Shown here: one piece after another, positions 54,011 through 64,000 of the stretch
Layout of the letters: each line of letters starts with the position of its first letter
How positions within the stretch are numbered: position 1 is the stretch's first letter
Origin: Thereva unica
Taxonomy: Eukaryota > Arthropoda > Insecta > Diptera > Therevidae
Direction of reading: 5' to 3'
DNA: 64,000 nucleotides
NCBI GenBank assembly: GCA_949987705.1
Contig: OX465282.1
Location: 9,164,501 to 9,228,500 of the forward strand
The notes under the pieces: model-generated
Databases searched by the model: none
What the model saw: the letters and a program-made list of their open reading frames with translations, nothing else
What the model was told of the DNA's origin: nothing
Program-made: the position numbers and the translations under genes

Positions 54011-56534
54011 ACTTCTTTCAATATAGTTTGCTTTATTTTTAAGGGTTTCTAAAGGCTTTTAACTTCTTTCCGAAGCCTTCGGAAGCTTATAGGACATGCA
54101 ATTCGATTCTAGAGAGGCAAGGTCAGCGACTGATAGCCGAGGCGTTGATCATGCTAGGTACACAAAAGTATCTAGTGCGTATAGTAATCAACTATTTCTA
54201 GGGTAGGTCGCTTCATTGTTATTCGGAAGATGGGCCGAAGTGTATCGCTAGGCAACTACCTACTTCTTACGTCTCCCTACATGTGCTATGGTTAGTTAGT
54301 AGTATTACTATTTCGGTCTAGGGGGTATGAGTATAATGGGGTGTTCGGAATATTGTCGGTGACTCCATATTATTAGCTTATGGCAAAATCGACTTAAACT
54401 GAAAGGATTTAATTTCTGAAAATATGGCTCAAAAGGTATATAATCTCCAAGTTAGGGTAAATTAAAATTCTGCACTGCACACAGAATATAAATTTTCAAA
54501 CTTCTTTTACAGGCGTTACGATCGCTCACACAAATCACTGACAGAAATAGCTCTTCTGCATTTGTTTTCGATTACCAAGATTTTAATGGCGAAGATTATG
54601 GTTCTAAAAATCACAATCAAGAATTTCTTACGCTTCCAAGCTGCTGGTTACATTCCACACACAGCCCATGTTCAAAGTATTAAATTTCCATCAATTGTAC
54701 TCCAGCACTCCTCTATCCGGTCTCACTTTCAACTTTCTAATAAATTCTCGACAATTACTCCAAAGTTTTATCAAAATCCCAATTTATCCACCTTGAACCA
54801 GGCCCATACATTTGCCATATCAAAAGCATCCATTATCCGGAGGTTCATTTTGGAAACCCATCGAGTTGCCTTTCTGCCAGAATCTTATCGGGTTCACACC
54901 GTACTAATTTTCCGCAACTGTTGGCCCTTATTGTGCTCGGCTTTTGTTTGGGGATTGCTACCTAAAAGCACTGGAGCCTCGAAGTGGGGTAAAAAATGAG
55001 TTTCGACCCGAGCACTTTCAGCCGGTTTTCATGTCGTGCACCTAGGCTGGATTATAGGCAACTTGAAAGCGAAAATACGGTGAGCAATATTGGGAGGCAT
55101 ACACGGTTGCGATGGGGTAGAGTAGAGTACCTAGCACCCGGTTGGCATGGAGATCTCGAGCCTGAATGAAAAATGTACAGACGATACCCAGAGCTATGGT
55201 ATTGCACCCGAAGACATACACAAGTGGCCCGCTAGACAATTATTTTCACTTTAATTACTACGTCATCGTATTGCCGTGCAATTTAAGTGCCGCAACGTTA
55301 GGATCTACTCGGGGCGAAGATAAAAGTGATGGCGGCAGCGGCGGGCGAAATACCCCAGATAAAGTCGCAATTGAGTCTCTCTGGAGGACTTGAAGTGAAA
55401 CACAATGCAACGATATAATTGGCAGCCACGCAATCAATTATGCTCATATTCGAGCGTGCCACACTGACTGGGGCGACACAAGGGGCCCGGTTTTGTAATG
55501 GGTCTAAAAGGGTAAGGGACAAGGAGAAAAGCCGCCGCCGCTGACGACGACGACGATCTCTACTACTACTGCTGCTGCTGCTCATCTAGCATTGAATAGC
55601 GTTGACGTGATGAATGTTGTCTGTCAATAGGATTTGATTGATTCGGTGCAGAGCAAGCCTTGTAATCGGAAGCTGGAAGGAAATTAACATTTGAATAGTG
55701 GCGGGCGGTGTTCATCTGGTTCCTGTCTGGGCCACCTGACCTCAAATCAGCACCTCTTGCAATCAAAATGCAATTGTCTCGATGTGTAAAGGTTTGCAGT
55801 GAGGTTTTGCGGTCTGTAACAACGTTTCGCCAGCTGCACAGAGACACAAAGTGGTGAAGTTGTAATTTTCAACTTGTTTACAATGTTCCCAAATGTTGGA
55901 AACAAAGAGAGGAGAGTTGCTAACCCAGTTGCTAGAGGTGATAAATTAGGAGATTTTGTATCTGCACTGCTGTGTGTGTGTTTCATGGGGTTTGTTGAAA
56001 GGCAACGCTACCTAATTAATGTTGATTCAATTTTCACATTGATATCCAAAACACTAAGGGTGTTACACTTTGTGTTTATCTAGAATAACCAAGCGTAGGC
56101 AATCACTCTTTGTACTACTAGTCTGTCATGTCTTTCAGTTATGGTGCAGTGTCTCGTAGTAAACTTAGTTTGAAGGTTTAAGGTTAGTTTGAAGAGAGTT
56201 TGATGAAAGAGTGGGTCCTGGGGTGTTCGAAAATGGTGACTGTGGAAGATTGTTTTCAAGTCCTTCTAATTTCAAGGAGTCTGGACGGACTCCGGTGAAG
56301 TATGACAGGGCAAACCAGAGATTAAGTCGTGGTCAACACAGATTTTTGTCAAGCGTTGGGAGGTGAAAAGATACTCGTGCTTCCGGCACGCTTCGCATAC
56401 CGATTTCGGCGACGGCCCTTTAGTTCTATATTCTACGGCCTTTTCGCGGGTAAGCGTTACCTGGCTCGTACGCCACAGCATTCCATGAGTCTCGCGTTTG
56501 GCTGGCCGGCGATGAAGGGCTACTATGCTCCTTT
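54011..56534. other. No gene recognised; 55240-55900 GC-richer, possibly host
   Basis: A 145-codon plus frame (54562-54999) has no motif. 55500-55590 contains GACGACGACGACGA and CTACTACTACTGCTGCTGCTG triplet runs. A ~20-codon minus reading at 56260-56330 (FALSYFTGVRPDSLKLEG) resembles the LINE RT entry block SYSSGVYPDSWKLA, so a small METIIN-group scrap is possible there. Confidence 0.35.
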
Positions 56535-57115
56535 CTGGTGTTCACATAAAATTTTTTTGTGTAGGATTTAACCATATATTAGGCCCCCTTTCACATACAG
56601 GTGGACGCCATGCCGTGTCCTGAAAATTCTTGGTTTGATGACAAATATCACCATATACTCATTGGCCGCCAATCAGATGGGGCCTGCATTCCAAGAAAAC
56701 TGACAAAAATCTTTCTGTGTGCAGGCATTTATCGTCAGTTGGTGCCTGAAGATCTGAACTTCTATTCAGCCAATCGGAAGGTAAGGTGCGAACTAGGCGC
56801 GACAACCATCCACTCACGCGTTCGCGCTTGTTCGCGGGTGTTCACGGCGTGAGTCTGGAGCCGATTTAAGGCGCAAAGAGATTGGCACGGAGGCGGTGAC
56901 GGTGGCCAGAACGACCTCGGCCTGCCGGCAGCATGTAAGTGAATAGAAAAACATGTTTTACTTAATTTGACCAAATTTTTTTTATTAATTTTACAATGTT
57001 TCTTGAGGAAAAAAATGTCCGTGATATTTGCGGAGATTTTCCTCTCCCCCACGTGAGATTGGGTGAGGTTCGGCTCGACCTCCTCACCACGCCTCACGTA
57101 ATTAATAGACGATCC
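56535..57115 (+). repeat. Interspersed repeat X, copy 2
   Basis: It follows the block order of copy 1 (28310-29065): ATTTAACCATATATTAGGCC, AAAATCTTTCTGTGTGCAGG, TTTATCGTCAGTT, GAACTTCTATTCAG, CGTTCGCGCTTGTTC, GTTCACGGCGTGAGTCTGGA, AACATGTTTTACTT and GAGATTGGGTGAGGTTCGGC. It lacks the AATTAACAAC...GCGGATGCC segment present in copies 1 and 3. Confidence 0.65.
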
Positions 57116-57400
57116 CTTACTCTACCAGCGACGATCCACCCTAGTACTGTGATCTGCAATGTTGATATAAGTTTGCTCCTGGTTGAATTGCCCGATAGCT
57201 AGCAACTTGAACTTCATAGTAACATACCTAGTTCTTCACTCGGATGAGGAAATCAATTTAGTTTGGCTGGTTGAATTCTATATCCGCCTGTTTCTTTTTG
57301 TCTGAAATCGGTTATGACGAGATGTCTAGAAATTGGCAAGCTAATGCGCTGGTTATTTGTGGTATGACGAAAGCCTCTATTGTGACTCAGGGGTCCTAGA
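57116..57400. other. No gene; LINE 3' flank
   Basis: Between repeat X and the LINE stop at 57401; probably includes the LINE 3'UTR on the minus strand. Confidence 0.3.
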
Positions 57401-58660
57401 TTACAATGCCATATTTACTCTAAATTGGGTTTTTTGTGACTTGGACAAAGTAAGAACGATCACCAAATGACGCCTAGGAATCAATAATGTTACCTGCCTA
57501 TTGGATTGTAAAAAACGTAGTTTCTCAAACAAATAACGTGGACATATTTTAGTCATAAGCTTAAAGATAAATTTTAATTCGTGGTACGAGTGATGTTTTG
57601 CAAAAGTAAGACCGAATAAGCTGGATGCATATGGTGTAATATGATCATGCCGTCTTAGCCTATAGACGAAACGAAGACAATCGTTAAATGCAACTTCCAT
57701 TTTTTTCATACCCACTGAATCAAGTTTGGGGAAAATTAGATTACCATACCTCAAGTGGGGCATAATTAGAGCAATCACAAGCGTTTTACGCATATCAGGT
57801 GTGAGAAGGCTAGAGCTTGCCCATACTTGACGTAAACATCCATCAACTTTTTGAAGAACTCTGCTCGTATGACTACAACAACTAAATTTAGAATTAAACA
57901 CAACACCTAGGTTTTTGACTGAGTCAACATAAGGCAAAATGCCATCATTTATTATAATTGGTGCGAGTGTGCTTAATACAAAGGGAGGCTTACTAACCAC
58001 CAGGCATGAAGATTTCCTATGATTTAGGGGCAGTTTATTGGTAACAGTCCAAACAGAAATACCCCTCAAATCATCGTTAAGTCTACGAATACACTCAACG
58101 GTTCAATCTATGGGCATACTTATGTAGATTTGCACATCATCAGCATATAAGTGTATAGATGTGCTTTTAATTACAAGAGGAAAGTCATTAATGTAAATGT
58201 TAAACAGCAAGGGACCTAGAATAGAGCCTTGTGGCACTCCACAGCGTAGAAGTATGTACTCGGAAAATTTATCCTGGATTTTAACTATTTGAGAACAACC
58301 AGACAAGTAGCTTTGAATCAATTTCACAGCAGTAGAACCAAGACCGAAATTACTACCTAATTTCTGTAAGAGCTTTACATGATCAACCGAATCAAATGCC
58401 TTCGAGAAGTCGAGTCCAAGGCATCATAGATATCAGAAGAGACTTTTAGTAGTGCAGTTTCACAACTGCATATGTTCAGATCTAAAGCCAGATTTACATT
58501 CAGAAAGAAGACAGTTTTCTTCAATATGCGACATAGAAGACTAATTGGACGGAAATCAGAGGGCTGCAAAGAGGAAATTGTTTTTGAAATAGGTACCACC
58601 AACGCTAGATTCCATTGTGTAAGACAGTGAACACGCAAGACAGTATTGAGCACGTAGTCA
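57401..58660 (-). pseudogene. Jockey-like LINE RT, almost intact, minus strand
   Basis: From 58653: SDFRPISLLCRILKKTVFFL, SCETALLKVSSDIYDALDS. A small deletion shifts the frame, in which LDFSKAFDSVDHVKLLQKLG carries motif A. Then [20 protein letters not shown] and [17 protein letters not shown] (YADD), one stop at 58103, ECIRRLNDDL, NKLPLNHRKSSCLVVS, VKNLGVVFNSKFSCCSHTS, LVIALIMPHLRYGNLIFPKL, AFNDCLRFVYRLRRHDHITP and a natural C-terminus at 57401. Only one deletion and one stop separate it from a continuous frame. It is truncated at the 5' end near 58660. Confidence 0.9.
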
Positions 58661-60867
58661 ACACTTAAGACAGTAAGATGAGACGGAATTGTCTAAACAA
58701 TTTAAACTCCTCATCATTCTATACTGGTAGGGATTTTAATCAATATTGCTTGAGATTCTTTAGCCCGTTTTAAGTCCTTAATCCATGTCTTACTTCATTT
58801 TAACATTGATCCACTTCGCCTACCAAAACCCAATCCTTTCTGCTCATTTTGTCTCCTTAAAATCCATCCAAGTGTTTAAGCAAAGTACTTTCCAACTCTT
58901 CACACAAAAAAAAACTCGTAAAAAGAAACCAAGAATCTTCAATTTGTACTTAATCCCCGGCTTTTATTTTACCTTGCTACAAAGTATGAAAATTTCCACT
59001 ACAAAAGAGCACTCTTCCTCCGCTAAGGGCACGCCAGTCACATTAGTCCGCTTAAAGTTTTCATAATCGTCTTCAACAATCCCATTTGTAATCGGATTAC
59101 ACGAAATATTCCCAACACGTGGTGGTTAAACTGTGACATCTGTTACGTGTCGTGGTCACAGCAGATTCCTTCCTGGCTCTGGGGCTACCTCCTGCCTACC
59201 TTCCTCGGGGGCTGTCATAAGAAGTGATCAATTTTATTTTCATTAATCGATCATTCCTTGAAAAGTTCAATAAATCAAAAGATTTTATCAATTTCAGAGT
59301 TGCTCAAACGTTCATGTTATAAGAAGGAAGTGCACTCTGCATGCACCTATATTTCATTTAAGACCCCGCGCAGAGAGAGAGATGAGCTCCTACCTATGGA
59401 AGGTAAATTCAATTTTTTTTTATTTTCACAACTATCCATCCACGATTGCCCATTAATCAAATGAACAATTTCTTGTGTGACATTGTGTTATCTTATGTTG
59501 TTGGTAGGCTTAAGAGCTTATCTCTGCTTAAATTTCTTGATAAGTCTGAAGGTATCTAATATTCGTGGCTGTTCGCATTGACAGCTCATTGTGATAACAA
59601 TTGCTGATAAGACTGTTCCAGTTGGGAACTTACCGCAGTTAGTTGATTTGTGATAAAAGGACTGCGCTGCTTCGGTGTGCCGTTCTTGTTTAAATTGTAA
59701 ACCAACGACGGAATTATTTATTCAATGTAATTGATGAAAGCAGCAATAATAGTCATGCTGTGTAAACGTTGCAAGAAAGCGATGTTCACACAGGCCGTTA
59801 TCGGTGGTTGGGTAAAGAATGCTTCACATTCGTGTCAATAAGCCAAGCAAGAAGAGGCCCCCGTACACCTTTTTTTATATGAATACCAGAGAGGCTCTTC
59901 CTACTGTATGGTGGATTCATATCGTATTTCTATCACGTTCTTTGGGGCCTCATCAAAGTGAATTGGCCTCATGTGCTATATACCTACCAACAAAAACAGC
60001 AAAGTAAAAATCCCACCTACGCGTCTTATTTTCACGCACTTGAAGGTAGATGTAGGACCAAAGATAAAAACGTCTTGACAGTGTTTTTTCATTTGAGCTC
60101 CTTTTGAGATGACCCTCTCCTATAGCCCCAACTCGACTCGACTACTGTACGGAATTCTCACATATCCATCAAAGAGGTGTGTATGTTGATCTCCAACTTT
60201 TTCTTGGGGCTGTTGTTGAGTATGAAAATAAAAAGATTTCTTTTTTCTGATTACGTGAAAAAACATAACGCAAATAGACGTACAAAGCAGCTAAAGTTGT
60301 GTATCTTAACCCACGTCATGTTTATGCTCGATGTAGGAATAGTCGCATGTCACTGCGACCTCATTAATTCCAATTTCTAGTGCTCGAGGGCTTATCCGGT
60401 GTTAGAGCATATCAATCATCAACTTTAGACAATGCGATGCGGTTTTTGTCTTTTGTTGCAGTTGCTTTAATAAGATTGGTTACTCGTTTTTTTTTTTTTG
60501 AGATTGTTATGCTATGGGCGGTTTTAGTGATGCCCGCCGCGTGGCTATCTGATAAGACGAACATTAAAAGTAATGAGAGTTTTAAATCAATTGAATATAA
60601 AAAGTAAAGTCGAAAACTACCACAACACTCCTGCACAATTCTACCACCCCACCCAATATATTATAGATAAAAATGGAGAGATTCGCTGGCGAAGTTAGGC
60701 AGACGGTAAAATTTAACATATGGAGATTGAGCGGAAGGAAAACTCCAGCCTCTACATCCGACTCTGATTTGGATCCGTGTACAGGACAACATCGTAGTCC
60801 TTGTCGGGTTGGGAATCTCCCTTTCCTCTCGAAAGGCGAAATTTAATTTTGCGATCATAGTACAGCC
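58661..60867. other. No gene recognised
   Basis: AT-rich, frames under 95 codons, no motif on either strand. A T-run occurs at 60488-60500. Confidence 0.3.
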
Positions 60868-61431
60868 CAGCGGTCGGCAACCTATGGCCCGCGTGCCACT
60901 AGATGACACGCGAGAAGATCTTCGATGGCACGTCAAACTAGACAATCGTGTTGGCGTGCAATTTCATATTCTTGCGCTTGCTACTCTGATACAAAATCTG
61001 CCAAAAATCTTTATGTCTGTAGGTATTTATCGTCAGTGCGGGCCTGACCTGAACCTGAAATTCTATTCAGTCTGAAGTTTTGGTTGACCCCATGAAGATT
61101 TTTTCACATGAATTAACAACAAGCTATATTCTTCGCCTGTGTATATGTACAGAATCATGAGGTCACCTGCAGTCCATGGCCTGTCAGGCGGATGCCTCAA
61201 GTCCTCATCCATGAATCAGACAGAGTAATGCGTAGACTTTATCGGGCCATACCTGCGACCTGGTCTGACAAGTCATGGTCTGTTGTATGTGAATTTTGGC
61301 ATTAAAGTTGCTTTGTGAAAAGTTTTTACTACGCAAATAAAGTTATCTTCATGTGGTTATTTTTTGTGTGGCACGCTTAATGTGCGTTAGTTTTTTGTGG
61401 CACGCCAATGCATTTGGGTTGCCGACCGCTG
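60868..61431. mobile_element. hAT-type non-autonomous element, 564 bp
   Basis: The ends CAGCGGTCGGCAACCTATGG (60868) and the inverse ending GGTTGCCGACCGCTG (61431) flank GCCCGCGTGCCA / GTGGCACGCC. CAGCGGTCGGCAACC is a classical hAT-type end. The flanks GTACAGCC and GTATAGAC agree at 6 of 8 positions, consistent with an old 8-bp duplication. Inside, 60985-61230 is the third copy of repeat X. There is no transposase. Confidence 0.8.
60985..61290 (+). repeat. Interspersed repeat X, copy 3, nested in the hAT-type element
   Basis: AAAAATCTTTATGTCTGTAG, ATTTATCGTCAGT, AAATTCTATTCAGTCTGAAG, CACATGAATTAACAAC, CCATGGCCTGTCAGGCGGAT. It matches 28485-28830 of copy 1 but lacks the 3' GATTGGGTGAG block. 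Confidence 0.65.
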
Positions 61432-61584
61432 GTATAGACCATAGTTGGTAGGCCCTCTACCACTTCTAGGACTACCGTTCTTTTATACTACAGTCTTTAA
61501 GATGTTCTTCTTCTTCGCCATAGCAGAAGCGATACTGAGGTGTACCCCGGCAGTTTCGACTGAAGATGATTTTTGTTTCCAGCA

Positions 61585-61770
61585 TGCGGAGGATTCTTCT
61601 TCTTTGATCCGTTAGCTCGCGGTCCGAGCTGGATGTCCCGCAACGGATACGCTGCTATCGGTGCCGCTTTAAAAATGCGTGTTCTTGCCTAGTTTCTTCT
61701 GGTCAATTCGGCAGGTTGACCACCCTGCTCCTTTCACACCCTGGACTTGGGACCAGGCGACGGCAGAGTT
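61585..61770 (-). repeat. GAA-tailed retroelement 3' end, copy 2
   Basis: TTCTTCTTTGATCCGT, CAACGGATACGCTGC, CGGTGCCGCTTTAAAAATGC, CTAGTTTCTTCTGGTCA and CAGGCGACGGCAGAGTTACT are the complement of 46505-46693. The TTCTTCTT side is the 3' tail, so the copy points to the left. Confidence 0.65.
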
Positions 61771-61984
61771 ACTCGCTAGAATACATGGGTATTATAGTAA
61801 ACCCCGTTCACTGAAAAATGGCCTACCCTACGGCTCTTCGTTGTCGCACTCTCCAACATTTACACGTACTCTTTGGAAGCTTCACTTGCAAACGTGGAAG
61901 GCTGCACGCGGACAGCGTAATCCTCCTGGCGGCAGGAGAACACAACGCAGTCCAGACGACATTAAACCGTGTATCATTGCTTTC

Positions 61985-62330
61985 AAATGGGCAAATATTG
62001 CAGAGGCTCAATTTTCTTTCCCACAATAAAACCGAGGCTCTTAGACAATATGTTTTCGACATAAAAGGAAAATCAATATCTGTATCTATAGACCGAAACC
62101 GAGCACGCGGAGGGGGGCGGGTCGTGGGACTGTTGTGGCCCTCGAGATACCACCTTTTCCCGTGCATCACCACTTACCAAGAAGCGCCTCATCAGGGCGG
62201 ACGCGGAACTCTAAACGAAGAGTGGAGAATGAACTTCCGGTGCCAGAGATCTCGGCCCCCGCTGCCCCATCCTGGGGCTGTTTTAGCCCACCATCCTGTA
62301 AATCAAGCAAATGGGGGTTTTAGGTACTAG
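61985..62330 (+). pseudogene. Possible Ty3/gypsy integrase C-terminal scrap
   Basis: Within the 170-codon frame 61818-62330, RQYVFDIKGKSISVSIDRNR resembles the end of Ty3/gypsy integrase (F-I---GK---VSIDR-K-A) before it runs into Gly/Arg-rich sequence. The rest of the frame shows no motif, so only this block is claimed. Gag (52368) and RT (29230) scraps of the same superfamily occur elsewhere but need not be related. Confidence 0.3.
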
Positions 62331-63832
62331 CTAAAACTGTTTTTAAATGTTAGTTGACGTGGTATTCGCCTATGGAGACTAAACTAACAATCAAAACCAA
62401 TACGACTCTAGGGACAACAACAAAGAAAAATTCCGCCCTGGTACCATACCGGGTTTTTCCACTTCAAAGACGTATCGCAATCGTTAACTAACAACTCCTA
62501 ACTGACAACTCCTGTCCCTACACACAACTGACTGGTAGGTACTACAGACCATGCTTGGTTCTATACCACGCCTCAACATTCCGGACATAGCTTACTACCA
62601 ACAAGGATTACCGCGCCACCAACTTAACACAACTACACGTGGGTGCCGGTGAGCAAACATATAACAAACACAGGAATAGCATAAACCATATAGACAATAA
62701 TCACACTTAAATTAATAATCAAAAGTAAGACGTTTCCCTTTTTTTTCAATCGGGGGCTTTATCTACCTTTAGATCTCTGAAAGGGGATCTTTCTTCTATC
62801 CAATCTTCTCGCAGTCCGAATTCCTCTCTACAACTGGATCACGCGAACAAACCTCTACCCAGCTTCGTACGTTGACCTCATCTTTATTGAGTGATGCCTA
62901 CCCCCGGAGTGAATCTTCATGCAGTCTCGCCACGGTCTAGCTACCAACGAGTACGCTAGTCGATATTTTCGATTAGCGTTATTAACTTCCTTCTTCTTTC
63001 TTCTGCTTCAGGGATGCATGCTGCCGATGGCCCTCTTCGCCAAGGGCTCGTCCAGATGGTTGAGAATAATTCCCGGAAGCGGCGGACATAGGCCACTGCC
63101 ATTTCGTAGATCACTCGCACCCTAAAAATATTACCAGGGGTACGGTAGGTACTTATTTGTTAATTCGTCATCAGGCCTATACTTCAGCTGGCCACGCACA
63201 GGGTACGGATCCAGAGAGCAGTTCCGCACAAAATAAAAACCAGTTCGGACTCTTCTCGAGTCACGGACGTCCCTTCTAGGTCCTCACGGTTAGGTCCGGA
63301 CCACCCCGTTGTGCATGACCTGTTGGCTCCCTCTTTTTTATATTGCAACAAAAAATCTACTTCCACAAACAAGATGTTCTCTCTTCCGTACGGACAAATT
63401 CTTGCGGGCTATCTTCCGCTGCAGCGTTAACGCCTCACTACGCCTACGCCTAATTTTTTGGGACAGTAACCTGTTATCATGGCACTCCCGGCGTGGATGT
63501 GCTCCTCCTAAATAGTTGTAGGGTGCTTTGACGTGCTCTAGAGCCTGGACAGGAAAATAGGGTCTCACTTTGCTTGGTGCAAGACTTAAGCAGACTAAAG
63601 AACTACTAAGACCCTTTGCCTTAAAGGGCGTTACACCTTTAAACAGGACGAATCTTAGGGCTAGAATTGTATCAGGACACTTCCAAACTGACTTCAAAAT
63701 ACGTTTTTTGTAAATCTCCTGCTCTGATCTGACTTAGAAGAAGAACGTATATCAGAGAGCCTCTGAGCACCACTCAAGTCCGGTCTTCTTGAGGAGAAAG
63801 GATAGGTTAGGGGTCTGGAGGGTGCGTGAGTA
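62331..63832. other. No gene recognised
   Basis: Frames up to 119 codons (minus 63338-63697) without motif. AACTAACAACTCCTAACTGACAACTCC at 62485 is a short local direct repeat. It may include LTR or 3'UTR debris. Confidence 0.3.
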
Positions 63833-64000
63833 GATGTCGATGAACCTTGCGCTTTAACTCTAAGATATTATATGAGTTCGGAAACACCGACTGCGGAAGA
63901 GAGTTGCACAATCGAGTTGTTCTATTTATAAACGAACTACTAAAACGTAATGTGCGCGAAGGGGAGGGCTGCAGGGTGAAGGGGTGAGCCGAGTTGGCTA
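63833..64000 (-). pseudogene. LINE (METIIN-group) RT C-terminus, runs off the window
   Basis: The minus strand reads SSSFINRTTRLCNSLPQSVF then PNSYNILELKRKVHRHLL, matching the C-termini at 12942 and 18723. The upstream coding lies beyond 64000. After HRHLL the sequence has CCCCTAACCTATCC, the single-copy counterpart of the minisatellite unit at 18433. Confidence 0.8.

Noticed and set aside
54562..54999. 145-codon plus frame
   Set aside because: No motif, no splice or start context, biased composition; not supported as a gene.
61818..62330. 170-codon frame as a host gene
   Set aside because: Only one block resembles anything known, and that is a retroelement integrase end; the remainder looks noncoding.

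Overview
This is eukaryotic nuclear DNA, AT-rich and intron-like. The transposon families are typical of insects, and TATGTATGTA-type microsatellites near 24050 fit a fly (probably Diptera). The species cannot be named from the sequence. There is no rRNA, no free-standing tRNA gene, no CRISPR array and no complete host protein-coding gene. Nearly everything recognisable is mobile-element debris. At least four non-LTR retrotransposon (LINE) groups, Ty3/gypsy fragments, a tRNA-derived SINE family, IS630/mariner-type and hAT-type DNA transposons, and several short inverted-repeat elements (MITEs) are inserted into one another.

Layout. 1-718: LINE ORF1 on the minus strand. 2757-6771: one jockey-like LINE pol broken by two nested inverted-repeat elements. 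7080-8175: a composite repeat with ~300-bp units (ATGGCGG / GGGTATCAAATG) ending in an AT-rich inverted repeat; a second copy lies inverted at 43443-44900. 8465-9315: an IS630/mariner-like transposase split by a 244-bp foldback. 11900-15353: a LINE 3' half, then a mariner-like MITE carrying a hAT relic with a perfect 8-bp target duplication. 18433-21410: a scrambled LINE with a 3'UTR-derived minisatellite. 22750-24025: the best candidate for host sequence, a long A-rich untranslated exon ending in a GTAAGT donor. 24500-37960: mostly LINE relics (jockey-like, RTE-like and the METIIN group), SINE, foldbacks and a gypsy RT scrap. 43443-43945: an almost perfect 199-bp inverted repeat. 44985-47785: two SINE copies, a conserved transposon-protein scrap, a MITE, and an element whose inverted ends are arrays of ~20-bp repeats around a DDE transposase remnant. 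47872-48270: two weak candidate exons. 49750-58690: two relatively young LINEs on the minus strand, a gypsy gag, a second IS630/mariner-like transposase and interspersed repeats. 60868-61431: a hAT-type element. The window ends inside another LINE.

How it fits together. I see no operon-like or pathway organisation. The parsimonious reading is a long intron or intergenic region of an insect gene that has accumulated nested transposons. Candidate splice signals at 24026, 47872-47978 and 48166 suggest an intron, but this is inference. The most notable structures are the 199-bp hairpin, the two related composite repeats, the array-ended DNA element, and the nested insertions whose target duplications give a relative order of events.
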